Source: WHSW01 sp963729075 (GTDB lineage: Bacteria; Actinomycetota; Thermoleophilia; Solirubrobacterales; 70-9). Taken from it: DNA of 64,000 nucleotides. The position numbers and the translations under genes were made by a program. Under the pieces are notes generated by a model. The model was not told where the DNA came from and did no database searches. It worked only from the letters and a program-made list of their open reading frames with translations. This document shows, piece after piece, positions 26,204 through 36,089 of this stretch (position 1 is its first letter; every line of letters starts with the position of its first letter). Location of the stretch: NCBI GenBank assembly GCA_963729075.1, contig CAVSMU010000019.1:1-64000 (forward strand), given 5' to 3'.

Positions 26204-27631
26204 ATGACGGATCCGCTCCACCTGCGCGACGAGCTCGCCGACGCGCTGGAGCTCGCAGCCGACCAGGCGCAGCAGTATCTGAGCGGGATCGACACCGATC
26301 GCGTCCTCGACGGGGTCGCGGCCGAGCGACTGGCCGATTGGGGCGGCCCGCTTCCCGACGACGGCACGGGGGCGCCGCCCGCGCTCGCCGAGCTGGCCGA
26401 GCGAGCGCGGCCGACGGCGACCCGCTCCAGCGGGCCACGGTTCTTTCACTTCGTCGTCGGCGGGACCACGCCCGCGGCGCTGGGTGCCGACTGGCTCACG
26501 TCCGCGTTCGATCAGATGGCGTTCAGCTTTACCTCCTCGCCGCTCGCCGTGCGGCTCGAGACGATCGCGGTCGACTGGCTACGTGAGCTCTTCGAGCTGC
26601 CCACGGAGTTCGGCGGCGTCCTCGTCACGGGGGCGACGATGGCCAACTTCACCGGCCTGGCCGCGGCTCGCGGCTGGTGGGCGGAGCGCCGCGGGATCGA
26701 CGTCGACGAGCAGGGCGTGACCGGCATCGAGCCGCCGGTGATCCTGTCGAGCGGCTACATCCACGCCTCCGCGATGCAGGCGATCGGGATGCTCGGGCTC
26801 GGGCGCGCCAACGTGCGCCGGCTGGCCCGCGACGGCGTCGGCCGGCTCGACCTCGAGGCGCTGGAGCGCGAGCTCGCGAGCGCCGGCGGCGGGGCCATCG
26901 TCATCGCCAACGCCGGCGAGGTCAACGCCGGCGACTTCGATCCGCTGGCCGAGATGGCCGACCTCGCCGAGCGCCACGCCGCCTGGCTGCACGTCGACGG
27001 GGCGTTCGGGCTCTTCGCCCGGCTGGCGCCGGAGTCGCGCCCCCTCACGGAGGGCGTCGAGCGAGCGAACTCCGTGACGGTGGACGGCCACAAATGGCTC
27101 AACGTCCCGTACGACTGCGGCTTCGCCTTCGTCCGCGACCCGGTGCGCCTCGCGCGGGCGCTCAACGTCGGCGCCCCGTACCTGCCCTCGCCCGACGACC
27201 CGCGCCCGAATCCGGGCTTTCTCACCCCCGAGAACTCGCGCCGGGCGCGGTCGCTCGCGGTCTGGGCCACGCTGCGCGCGTACGGGCGCAGCGGCTACCG
27301 CGAGATGGTCGAGCGGCACCTGGGGCTGGCCCGCCGGCTCGCCGAGCGGGTCGATCGAACGCCGGAGCTCGAGCGCCTCGCGCCGGTGCCGCTCAACATC
27401 GTCTGCTTCCGCGCGCGGCCGCCCGGCGTCCCCGAGGACGGACTCGACGAGCTCAACAGCTCGCTCGGCGAGGCGCTGCTGCGCGACGGGCGGGTGTTCG
27501 CCGGGACGACCAGCTACGACGGCAAGGTCGCGCTGCGGCCCGCGATCGTCAACTGGCAGACGACCGAGCGCGACGTCGACCTGCTCGTCGACGTGCTGCT
27601 GGAACTGATGGAAAGGAGACGCGATGACTGA
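26204..27631 (+). CDS. PLP-dependent group II decarboxylase (aromatic amino acid type)
   Basis: 475 residues. A fold type I enzyme with the PLP lysine in TVDGHKWLNVPYDCGF, a cofactor aspartate/histidine segment AWLHVDGAFGLF and the N-terminal FHFVVGGTTPAALGADWL. It resembles aromatic-L-amino-acid and glutamate decarboxylases; substrate choice cannot be read. The last eight bases overlap the start of the next gene, so translation is probably coupled. Confidence 0.92.
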   Translation: MTDPLHLRDELADALELAADQAQQYLSGIDTDRVLDGVAAERLADWGGPLPDDGTGAPPALAELAERARPTATRSSGPRFFHFVVGGTTPAALGADWLTSAFDQMAFSFTSSPLAVRLETIAVDWLRELFELPTEFGGVLVTGATMANFTGLAAARGWWAERRGIDVDEQGVTGIEPPVILSSGYIHASAMQAIGMLGLGRANVRRLARDGVGRLDLEALERELASAGGGAIVIANAGEVNAGDFDPLAEMADLAERHAAWLHVDGAFGLFARLAPESRPLTEGVERANSVTVDGHKWLNVPYDCGFAFVRDPVRLARALNVGAPYLPSPDDPRPNPGFLTPENSRRARSLAVWATLRAYGRSGYREMVERHLGLARRLAERVDRTPELERLAPVPLNIVCFRARPPGVPEDGLDELNSSLGEALLRDGRVFAGTTSYDGKVALRPAIVNWQTTERDVDLLVDVLLELMERRRDD

Positions 27632-28055
27632 CCCCGACTCCCTCGAGGCGCTCGAGGACGCGATCGCCCGCTACAACGACGCCTGGAACGCACATGACCT
27701 CGACGCGATCATGTCGATGCACGCAGCCGACATGGTCTTCGAGAACCACACGGCCGGCGAGCGGGCCGAGGGCGAGGAGGTCCGCACGCACATCGGCTCG
27801 ATCTTCGAGACCTGGCCCGACATCCGCTTCGACTCCCGCCGCACCTACGTCCGCGACGGCCTGGTGGTGCAGGAGTGGACCGCCACCGCCACCCACGCGA
27901 ACGAGATGCGCCGCGGGGATCTCGTCGCCGCGCCGACCGGCCGCACGATCACGTGGGACGGCCTCGACGTGATCCCGTACGAGCGCGGCCTGGTCAAGCG
28001 CAAGGACGTCTATTCGGACTCGGTCACGATCCTGACGGCGCTGGGGTTGATCTGA
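27624..28055 (+). CDS. SnoaL-like (NTF2-fold) protein
   Basis: 143 residues, ribosome site AAAGGAGA before ATG. The SnoaL pattern is clear: ALEDAIARYNDAWNAHDLDA, MHAADMVFENHTAGE, and RGDLVAAPTGRTITWDGLDV, with conserved polar residues lining the pocket. It probably acts with the decarboxylase, whose gene it overlaps. It ends the rightward run; the 176-base gap that follows shows nothing I can name. Confidence 0.82.
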   Translation: MTDPDSLEALEDAIARYNDAWNAHDLDAIMSMHAADMVFENHTAGERAEGEEVRTHIGSIFETWPDIRFDSRRTYVRDGLVVQEWTATATHANEMRRGDLVAAPTGRTITWDGLDVIPYERGLVKRKDVYSDSVTILTALGLI

Positions 28056-28231
28056 GACCACGGGGCCCGAGGGCGGTACGGGAGCCAAGGCTCTGGCGCG
28101 ATCGGCGCGCGGAGCCGCATGTCGAGGTCACGTGGGGGTGAGGCCCGCCGTCGTGCGTGCGTGTCAGCGGCTGCGCGAACGGCGACGTTACGCACCCGTC
28201 ATGCGTCCGTACACTCGCCACGCGTCGATCG

Positions 28232-29116
28232 CTAAAGCTCCGGCACGTCCGCGCCCAGCGGGCTGAACGGGACCCGGCGGACCTCGGCCCAACCGTCCAC
28301 CTCGGCCATGGCCGCCTCCACCACCTTCCCGGTGTCCTGCCAGAAGCACCAGAGCATCACCGAGGGGCCGGCGCCCGAGATCGTCCCGCCGATCGCGCCG
28401 AGCTCCCGCGCCCGGGCGATCAGCGCCATCGAGCGCTCATAGAGCGGCCGCCGCGCCGGCTGGTGGAGGCGATCGGCGAGCCCGCGGGAGAGCAGACCCA
28501 GGTCCGAGCGCTCGATGCCCAGGACGAGCTGGCTCGCGGCGGCCACGTTGGCGACCGCGTCGGTGAGCGCGACGGCGGGCGGCAGGGCGGCGCGCGCGGC
28601 GGCGGTCGGCACCGTGTCCTCGGGCAGCACCAGCACCGCCTCGACCCCCTCGGGCGGCTCGAGCCGGACGGGCGCCCCGGCGTCCTCGCCTTCGGCCGGC
28701 TGCGGGCACAGGACGAACCCTCCGTAGAGCGCCGCCGCGACGTTGTCGGGATGGCCCTCGAGGGCGGCGGCGTGTGCGTAGAGCGCCTCGCGTTCGAGCC
28801 CGAGCTCGAACAGATGGTCCGCCGCGACCAGGCCGGCGACGATCGCCGCCGCGCTGGATCCGAGCCCCCGGGCGAGCGGGATCTCGCTCCGGATCTCGAA
28901 GCGCAGGCCGTCGGCGGGGTGCAGGCGCTCGAAGGCACGCACGCAGAGGTTCGACCGATCGGTGGGCAGATCGGAGCCGGCCTCGACCGAGAACTCGCTC
29001 GCCTCGGTGACCTCCAGCTCCAGCGAGAGCGAGAGCGCGGCCGCGAGCACGTCGTAGCCGGGACCGAGGTTCGCCGAAGAGGCGGGGACCCGGACGAGCC
29101 GGCGCCGCGCCGTCAA
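28232..29116 (-). CDS. thrB: Homoserine kinase
   Basis: 294 residues from TTG 29116. A GHMP kinase with VRVPASSANLGPGYDVL (motif 1), the ATP-binding PLARGLGSSAAAIVAG (motif 2) and GGTISGAGPSVML (motif 3). It phosphorylates homoserine with ATP on the way to threonine. No thrC or hom is adjacent. It follows the thioredoxin-fold gene on the same strand by four bases. Confidence 0.93.
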   Translation of the reverse strand: MTARRRLVRVPASSANLGPGYDVLAAALSLSLELEVTEASEFSVEAGSDLPTDRSNLCVRAFERLHPADGLRFEIRSEIPLARGLGSSAAAIVAGLVAADHLFELGLEREALYAHAAALEGHPDNVAAALYGGFVLCPQPAEGEDAGAPVRLEPPEGVEAVLVLPEDTVPTAAARAALPPAVALTDAVANVAAASQLVLGIERSDLGLLSRGLADRLHQPARRPLYERSMALIARARELGAIGGTISGAGPSVMLWCFWQDTGKVVEAAMAEVDGWAEVRRVPFSPLGADVPEL

Positions 29117-29120
29117 GCGC

Positions 29121-29666
29121 TCACCGCCACTTGATGGAGCAGCCCACCGGGTCGGTGCTGGCGGGCGGCTCGGCACCGGCGAGCACGGCGTCGAGCGCCT
29201 GGCGAAGCCAGGCGGCCTCGTGAGCGGGGTCCTGGTGGTCGGCGTCGGGCGCGCCCTCGTAGCGCAGCCGAAGCTCGGAGTCGAGCACGAACAGGTGCGG
29301 CGTGACCTGGGCGCCCCAACGACGCGCGGCGCTCTGGTCCTCGTCCCAGAGATAGGGAAACGGCCAGCGCTCGCGCTCGAAGCGCTCGCGCATCGCCTCG
29401 GGGGAGTCCGCGGGGTAGCGCTCGGCGTCGTTGGAGTTGACCGCCAGGAAGCGCACCCCGTGCTCCGCGTAGTCGTTGGCGACGTCCACGATCCGGTCGT
29501 GCCAGGCGAGCGCGTACGGGCAGTGGTTGCAGGTCCAGACGACGACGGTCGCTCTGGCCTCCCCCGGCCCTGCCGGGAGCCCGTGCAGCTCGCCCGCCGT
29601 ATCGGGCAGCCGCAGATCCGGCGCCGGGGCACCGATCGATGCTCGCTCAGCCTCGCCCACGTTCAC
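29121..29666 (-). CDS. Thioredoxin-fold peroxiredoxin/AhpC-TSA-like protein
   Basis: 181 residues. IGAPAPDLRLPDTAGELHGL opens a TlpA/AhpC-like fold; the redox centre is VVWTCNHCPYALAW (CxxC), followed by FLAVNSNDAERYPADSPEAM and the cis-proline segment GAQVTPHLFVLD. It ends with a third cysteine in GCSIKWR, common in this subgroup. Probably a cytoplasmic thiol oxidoreductase or peroxidase. The start overlaps the end of the upstream thioredoxin-fold gene by 20 bases. Confidence 0.87.
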   Translation of the reverse strand: MNVGEAERASIGAPAPDLRLPDTAGELHGLPAGPGEARATVVVWTCNHCPYALAWHDRIVDVANDYAEHGVRFLAVNSNDAERYPADSPEAMRERFERERWPFPYLWDEDQSAARRWGAQVTPHLFVLDSELRLRYEGAPDADHQDPAHEAAWLRQALDAVLAGAEPPASTDPVGCSIKWR

Positions 29667-29997
29667 CCTCCTCCTGGATCGCGGCCGCCAGCGCGGCCTG
29701 GACGTCGGCCCGGTCGGGGAGCGCAGAGACGCGCCCGTCTCGCAGCCGGTAGACGCGGCAGGTTAGCCCCAGCGGCTCGTTCTCAGGGTCCTGCACGTCG
29801 CGGCCGTCGACGCGGATCGTGGGCGAGCCGACGAACCGCTCGTGCTCGGCGTCGCCCTGATCGCGGACTTCGCGCACCTCGAGCGCGTTCGGCTCGAGCC
29901 CCAGGCCCGCCATCTCCTCGCGCACGAGCTCGATCGCCGGCTCCGCGGACGGACAGCCGCGCCACCACAACAGCTCTACCAGGGGCGCCTCGGGCAC
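29647..29997 (-). CDS. Small thioredoxin-fold protein (possibly DF-family (seleno)protein type)
   Basis: 116 residues. VELLWWRGCPSAEPAIEL places one cysteine where thioredoxins have CxxC, with VGSPTIRVDGRDVQD as the cis-proline segment and GLTCRVYRLRDGRVSALP after it. From memory, this matches a family annotated as DF-family (seleno)proteins, where the cysteine may be selenocysteine; here it is TGC/TGT. It overlaps the next redox gene, so the pair probably act together. Reaction unknown. Confidence 0.7.
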   Translation of the reverse strand: MPEAPLVELLWWRGCPSAEPAIELVREEMAGLGLEPNALEVREVRDQGDAEHERFVGSPTIRVDGRDVQDPENEPLGLTCRVYRLRDGRVSALPDRADVQAALAAAIQEEGERGRG

Positions 29998-30001
29998 CCT
30001 C

Positions 30002-30385
30002 CTAGCCTACGAGCCGCGCCACCTCGCCGAGGAGCCGATCGGTCTCGAACGGCTTCTTCATGAATGCGTCGGGCTCGACGCCGTGGCGGCGAATCTCGCG
30101 CTCCTCGTCCACCGTCGCGGTCAGAATCAGGACCGGAACGGACGCCGTCGCCGGCTCCGCGCGGATCGCCTGCAGGACCGCGAAGCCCGGCAGCCCGGGC
30201 ATCGTGCCGTCGAGGATGCAGAGCACGGGGCGGCGCTCATGGGCGAGCGCGAGCGCGCACTTCCCCTCGGCTGCGCTGATCACCTCGTAGCCGGCCCGCT
30301 CGAGCACGATCGTGACCAGGTCGACGATGTCGCCCTCGTCGTCGGCGACCAGGATGAGCCGTCGCGAGTCCGCCGCGTCAGCCAC
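30002..30385 (-). CDS. Single-domain response regulator
   Basis: 127 residues from GTG 30385 (the frame remains open to 30433). A CheY-like receiver: acidic pocket VADDEGD, phosphoacceptor Asp59 (CILDGTMPG), Thr in LILTATVD and Lys in AFMKKPFE. No DNA-binding domain follows, so output must be by protein contact or another regulator. Its start overlaps the end of the histidine kinase gene by eight bases, marking a kinase-regulator pair. Confidence 0.9.
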   Translation of the reverse strand: MADAADSRRLILVADDEGDIVDLVTIVLERAGYEVISAAEGKCALALAHERRPVLCILDGTMPGLPGFAVLQAIRAEPATASVPVLILTATVDEEREIRRHGVEPDAFMKKPFETDRLLGEVARLVG

Positions 30386-33044
30386 CCTTCGCGACCCCCT
30401 CGCCGGCCGTCCTGCCGCGTTGCGAGGTCCCATCGTCTGCGGGCCGCTCGTCCGCCGGCTCCGGGCCGGCGCGCTTGAGCATGCCGACGCGGAACGTCGT
30501 CCCCTCGCCGGGCTCGCTCTGGACCTCGATCGCCGCCTCGTGGGCGTCGACGATCGCCTTCACGATCGTCAGGCCGAGGCCGGTGCCCTGGATGTGACGC
30601 CGCTCCGCCTCCTCGGCGCGATACATGCGGTCGAACAGGTGGCCCAAATCGGCCTCGTCGATGCCGATGCCGGTATCGGTGACCCGGAATCCCAGGCGGT
30701 CGCCGAGCTGCTCGATCGCGACCTCTACCCGGCCCCCCTCGGGTGTGAACTTGATCGCGTTCGAGACCAGGTTCTCGAGGACCTGGCGCAGGCGGTGCGG
30801 GTCGGCCTCCGCGACGACGCCCGGCGGCGCGGAGAGGTCGACCTCGATGGCGGCCTGCTCCGCGATCGGCCGGGCCGCCTCGACCGTAGCCGCGGCGATC
30901 TCGCCGAGGTCGGCGCGCCCGCGCTCGATCTCGAACGTCCCCGCCGTGATCCTGGTCAGCAGCAGCAGATCGCCGACCAGGCTCAGCTCCCGACGCGAGT
31001 TACGCTCGATCACCTCGAGGAACCGCCTGCCGTGCTCGGTGAAGTTCTGCGCCTCGATCTCGGCGAGCAGCTCCGTGTAGCCGATGATCGAGGTCAGCGG
31101 CGTCCTCAGCTCGTGCGAGACCAGGCCGAAGAACTCGTCCTTGAGCCGCTCGGCGTCCCGCTCGGCCGTGACATCGCGGCTCACGCCCATCAGGCGCCGC
31201 GTGCCGTCCGGATCGACCACCCTCCGCGCCTGCGACTGGATCGTCCGCGTCCCGCCGGCGGGGGTCACGATCCGGAACTCGAACGCCGCCTCGCCGCCCT
31301 CGGCTGAGAGCTCGGTCAAACGCAGGTCGAAGTCGTCGCGGTCGTCGGGATGCATCTGCTCGCGGATCTCCTCCGTCGACGGCGTGGGCCCGGCGGGATC
31401 GAAGCCGAGGTTGCGGAACTGCTGCGCGGACCAGCGGCGCTCGCCGGTCGCGAGATCCAACTCGAAGCTGCCGACGCTGGCGATCTCCTGCGCGTCGGCG
31501 AGCTGCTGGCGCTCGCGCTCCAGGGCCAGCTCGCCCTCGACGTGCTCGGTGATGTCGCGGCCGCTCGCGTAGAACAGGCCGGCCTCCGGCTCGGGCATCG
31601 CCGACCAGTCGATCCAGCGCCATCCGCCGCGCTCGGTCGCGATCCGGGCACGCAGCTGGACCACGCTCCCTCGGGCCAGGGTGTCGATCTCGGCGCGGAC
31701 GGTCTCGCGATCGTCGGGGTGGACGATCTCTATGAACGGCTTGGGCAGCAGGTCGGCGTGCGACCAGCCCAGGGTGCGCTTCCAGGCTCCGTTGAGGTGC
31801 TTGAAGTATCCGTCGAAACCGCAGGTCGCCACCAGGTCGTGGGAAAGCTCGAAATGGCGCGAGCTCTCGGCCAGCCTTCGCTCGGCGATCTTGTCTGTGG
31901 TGATGTCGCGGATGATCGTCGAGACTCCGATCACGGCGCCGTCGCCGTCGAGGATCGGTGAGACGGTCACCGCGACCTCGATCCGCCGCCCGTCCTTTCG
32001 CATCCGCGACATCTCGAGGTTCATGATCCGCTCGCCTGCGCGGATCCGCTCGCGGATCTCCGCCAGTTCGCTCGGGTGGCCCGGCGGGACGAGGATCTCC
32101 CGCGTGCGTCCGATCATCTCCTCGGCGTTGTAGCCGTAGATCCGCTCGGCGGCGGGGTTCCACGAGGTGATCAGCCCGTCGAGGTCGCTGGCGATGATCG
32201 CGTCCGCGGAGGACTCGATGATCGCCGCGAGGTCGCGTGCGGCGCGCTCGCCGGCCCGGCGCTCGGTGATGTCGGTGATCGTGCCCGCATAGCCGGTCAC
32301 CGATCCGTGGGCGTCGACGACTCGCCGTACCGCGGTCTCGGCCCAGCACAGCTCGCCGTCGGCGCCGTAATAGCGGTGCTGGCAGCGAACCGATTCCTGC
32401 GCTCCGCCGAGCAGCGCCTCGAGCTCCCGCTCGACGACGCCGCGATCCTCGTCGGCGACCGTCTCCAGCAACGACTCTCCCAGGGCCTCAGAGACAGAGC
32501 GGCCGGTGTGGACGGTCCAGGCCGGGTTGAGAAAGGTCCACCGCGCCCCGAGGTCCGTGCGGAAGACGACGTCCTCGATCGAGTCGAGCGTCGTCCGGTA
32601 GCGCTCTTCGTTCGCCTCGAGCTCGGTCTGGAACCGCTTGCGCTCAGTGATGTCCACGACGGTGCCGAGGTAGGCGAGCACCTCGCCGTCGTGATCGCGG
32701 ACGGCGACGGCGCGCCCGCTGACCCAGACGACGTCGCCGCTGGGCCGCAGGTAGCGGTACACGAGCGCGAACTCGCGCCCGAGGTCGGAGGCCGATTCCC
32801 ACTCGCCAACCAGGGTGGGGAGATCGGCGGGATGGATCGCGTCCTCCCACCCACGGCCGAGCGCGGCCTCGGCGTCGATCCCCGCGAGCTCGCACCAGTG
32901 CTCGTTGACGAACAGGCAGTTGCCCGATCGGTCGAGCTCGTAGATCCCGACCGGCGCGCTCATGGCGAGCGCACGGAAGCGCGGTTCAGGCCCAGTGGGC
33001 TGGTCGTTCACGAAGGTCGCCTCAAGGTACCCGGCCGGCTTCAT
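30378..33044 (-). CDS. Multi-PAS sensor histidine kinase
   Basis: 888 residues, no membrane segment seen, so probably cytosolic. Five PAS/PAC modules (about 20-135, 140-260, 265-390, 395-510, 515-630; each ends in a DITER-type linker) precede HisKA with phosphoacceptor His644 (FGLVSHELRTPLTSI) and an HATPase domain (NLVSNAIKFTPEGG, VTDTGIGIDEAD, GTGLGLTIVKAI). It phosphorylates the overlapping response regulator. No heme or flavin signature was identified in the PAS modules. GTG 33011 is an alternative start with a better ribosome site. Confidence 0.92.
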   Translation of the reverse strand: MKPAGYLEATFVNDQPTGPEPRFRALAMSAPVGIYELDRSGNCLFVNEHWCELAGIDAEAALGRGWEDAIHPADLPTLVGEWESASDLGREFALVYRYLRPSGDVVWVSGRAVAVRDHDGEVLAYLGTVVDITERKRFQTELEANEERYRTTLDSIEDVVFRTDLGARWTFLNPAWTVHTGRSVSEALGESLLETVADEDRGVVERELEALLGGAQESVRCQHRYYGADGELCWAETAVRRVVDAHGSVTGYAGTITDITERRAGERAARDLAAIIESSADAIIASDLDGLITSWNPAAERIYGYNAEEMIGRTREILVPPGHPSELAEIRERIRAGERIMNLEMSRMRKDGRRIEVAVTVSPILDGDGAVIGVSTIIRDITTDKIAERRLAESSRHFELSHDLVATCGFDGYFKHLNGAWKRTLGWSHADLLPKPFIEIVHPDDRETVRAEIDTLARGSVVQLRARIATERGGWRWIDWSAMPEPEAGLFYASGRDITEHVEGELALERERQQLADAQEIASVGSFELDLATGERRWSAQQFRNLGFDPAGPTPSTEEIREQMHPDDRDDFDLRLTELSAEGGEAAFEFRIVTPAGGTRTIQSQARRVVDPDGTRRLMGVSRDVTAERDAERLKDEFFGLVSHELRTPLTSIIGYTELLAEIEAQNFTEHGRRFLEVIERNSRRELSLVGDLLLLTRITAGTFEIERGRADLGEIAAATVEAARPIAEQAAIEVDLSAPPGVVAEADPHRLRQVLENLVSNAIKFTPEGGRVEVAIEQLGDRLGFRVTDTGIGIDEADLGHLFDRMYRAEEAERRHIQGTGLGLTIVKAIVDAHEAAIEVQSEPGEGTTFRVGMLKRAGPEPADERPADDGTSQRGRTAGEGVAKGG

Positions 33045-33136
33045 CCCTACGGCAAGGATCGTTCACTTCCTACGTCGGCTTCGTCCGTTGAAACCCGCAG
33101 AGAGTTGCGGATTCTCCGCAGCACCGGCGCCCTGCG

Positions 33137-34114
33137 TCAGCCGGTCATACGACCGACCGAGCCGGCGATCGCGCCCGCCAGCAGGCCGTCCGCGGGGACC
33201 TCGGCGCCCGGGAGCAGAACGCTCTCGCGGACCCGAGCCCCGGCGCCGACGACCGCCCCCGACCCCAGCACCACCGGGCCGTCGAGCCGCACATCGTCAC
33301 CTACGCGCGCGCCCTCGCCCACGAGCACGCGACCGCTCTGCTCGACCCCGTCGAGCGCGGCCCCGGTCTCGGCGTCGAGCAGCTCGCCGGCCGGCTCGAC
33401 GTCGACCGCGCCGGCGAGCACGTCGAGGTTTCCCTGCAGGTACTCCGGCAGCGAGCCGACGTCGTTCCAGTAGGCGTCGGCGACATGGACGCCGAACGGC
33501 ACGTCGTGCTCCAGCAGCGCCGGAAACACGTCGAGGGCGAAGTCGACCTCCTGCTTTGCGGGGAAGTAATCGAAGATCTCCGGCTCGAGCACGTAGATCA
33601 TGCAGTTGGCGAGGTCGGAGAGCGCCTCGGCGGGATCCGGCTTCTCCTGGAAACCCTGCACCCGCCCGTCCGAGCCGGCGACGACCACGCCGTACTCGCT
33701 GACGTTCGGCACTCGCTTCGTCGCGAGGGTCGCGATCCAGCCGCGCTCGCGATGCTCGCTCACCAGCGCCCCCAGGTCGAGGTCGGTGAGCGCGTCGGCC
33801 GCCAATACGCAGAAGTGCTCGTCGCCGAGGAACTCGCGCACGTTCCGAACCCCGCCCGCGGTCCCGAGGAGCACCTCCTCGTGGGAGTAGGAGAGGTCGA
33901 TGCCCAGTCGGGAGCCGTCACCGAGATGCTCGTGGATCGTCTCGGGAAACCAGTGCAGATTGGCGATCACCTCCCCCATGTCGTGACGCGCCAGCAGCGC
34001 GAGGATGTGCTCCATGATCGGCCGGTTCGCGACCGGCACCATCGGCTTGGGGATGTCGTAGGTGAGCGGTCGCAGGCGCGTGCCCAGCCCCGCCGCCATT
34101 ACCATGGCCCTCAT
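33137..34114 (-). CDS. Sugar-1-phosphate nucleotidyltransferase
   Basis: 325 residues from ATG 34114. The nucleotide-binding signature AAGLGTRLRPLTYDIPKP and a metal-site VLAADALTDLDLG are followed by a catalytic-domain end (DAYWNDVGSLPEYLQGNLDVL) and a short C-terminal left-handed beta-helix (about 240-310). It forms an NDP-sugar from a sugar 1-phosphate and NTP; the mannose/glucose-1-phosphate type is likely. A second paralogue is at 38289. Divergent from ahcY, 30 bases apart. Confidence 0.9.
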   Translation of the reverse strand: MRAMVMAAGLGTRLRPLTYDIPKPMVPVANRPIMEHILALLARHDMGEVIANLHWFPETIHEHLGDGSRLGIDLSYSHEEVLLGTAGGVRNVREFLGDEHFCVLAADALTDLDLGALVSEHRERGWIATLATKRVPNVSEYGVVVAGSDGRVQGFQEKPDPAEALSDLANCMIYVLEPEIFDYFPAKQEVDFALDVFPALLEHDVPFGVHVADAYWNDVGSLPEYLQGNLDVLAGAVDVEPAGELLDAETGAALDGVEQSGRVLVGEGARVGDDVRLDGPVVLGSGAVVGAGARVRESVLLPGAEVPADGLLAGAIAGSVGRMTG

Positions 34115-34144
34115 CACGTCCAGGCTATAGAGCGCAGGAGGAGC

Positions 34145-35566
<1,422 letters not shown>

Positions 35567-35629
35567 GAACACGCGCGCCACGTCCTCCCAACAACTCGCG
35601 CCACGTCCTCCGCTCTCGCCTGAACACCT
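35567..35629. repeat. Direct repeat after ahcY
   Basis: GCGCCACGTCCTCC occurs twice, at about 35575-35588 and 35598-35611, immediately after the ahcY stop. Origin unknown; possibly a duplication. Confidence 0.4.
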
Positions 35630-35652
35630 TGTCCGCGGCTACGCCGCGGACA
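35630..35652 (+). terminator. Hairpin terminator candidate after ahcY
   Basis: TGTCCGCGG-CTACG-CCGCGGACA: nine perfect pairs around a five-base loop, 64 bases beyond the ahcY stop, followed by TTTGATG rather than a clean T-tract. Confidence 0.5.
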
Positions 35653-35696
35653 TTTGATGCTGCTCCCGCGTCCGGGCGTGCGCGGTCGTGGGCGCG

Positions 35697-36089
35697 ATGA
35701 CCCTCCAGATACCCGATAACGAGATCGAGCTGCGAGCGAGCCGCTCGTCGGGTCCCGGCGGCCAGCACGCGAACGTCACCGCCTCGCGGATCGAGGCGGT
35801 GTTCGACATCGAGCGTTCCTCGGTGCTCGACGAGGAGCAGAAGCGGCGCCTGCGGGCCCGCTTCGGCCCCCGGGTGACCGCGGTGGCCCAGGACGCACGG
35901 AGCCAGGCGCGCAACCGCGAGCTCGCCCTCGAGCGACTGCGCGAGCGAATCGCCGGCGCCCTGCGGCCTCGCAAGCGGCGGCGGCCGACGAGGGCGACCG
36001 CGGCCGCGCGGGAGCGGCGGCTGGCGTCGAAGCGGCGGCGCTCCGAGGTCAAGCGCCAGCGACGTCGGCCGCCGGCTCCGGACGACTGA
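35697..36089 (+). CDS. arfB: Peptidyl-tRNA hydrolase ArfB-like ribosome-rescue factor
   Basis: 130 residues. The release-factor catalytic loop is present (SSGPGGQHANVTASR, GGQ at 21-23), and the long basic C-terminal tail (RKRRRPTRATAAARERRLASKRRR) fits ArfB/YaeJ, which plugs the empty mRNA channel of stalled ribosomes. Too short to be RF1 or RF2. ATG 35697 is used; GTG 35688 is possible. Its last 41 bases overlap the convergent antiporter gene. Confidence 0.88.
   Translation: MTLQIPDNEIELRASRSSGPGGQHANVTASRIEAVFDIERSSVLDEEQKRRLRARFGPRVTAVAQDARSQARNRELALERLRERIAGALRPRKRRRPTRATAAARERRLASKRRRSEVKRQRRRPPAPDD

Noticed and set aside
28056..28231. tRNA or small RNA in the gap after the SnoaL gene
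   Set aside because: No cloverleaf or TpsiC-like arm found by eye.
34115..34144. SAH riboswitch before ahcY
   Set aside because: Only 30 bases lie between the divergent starts, too short for a riboswitch.
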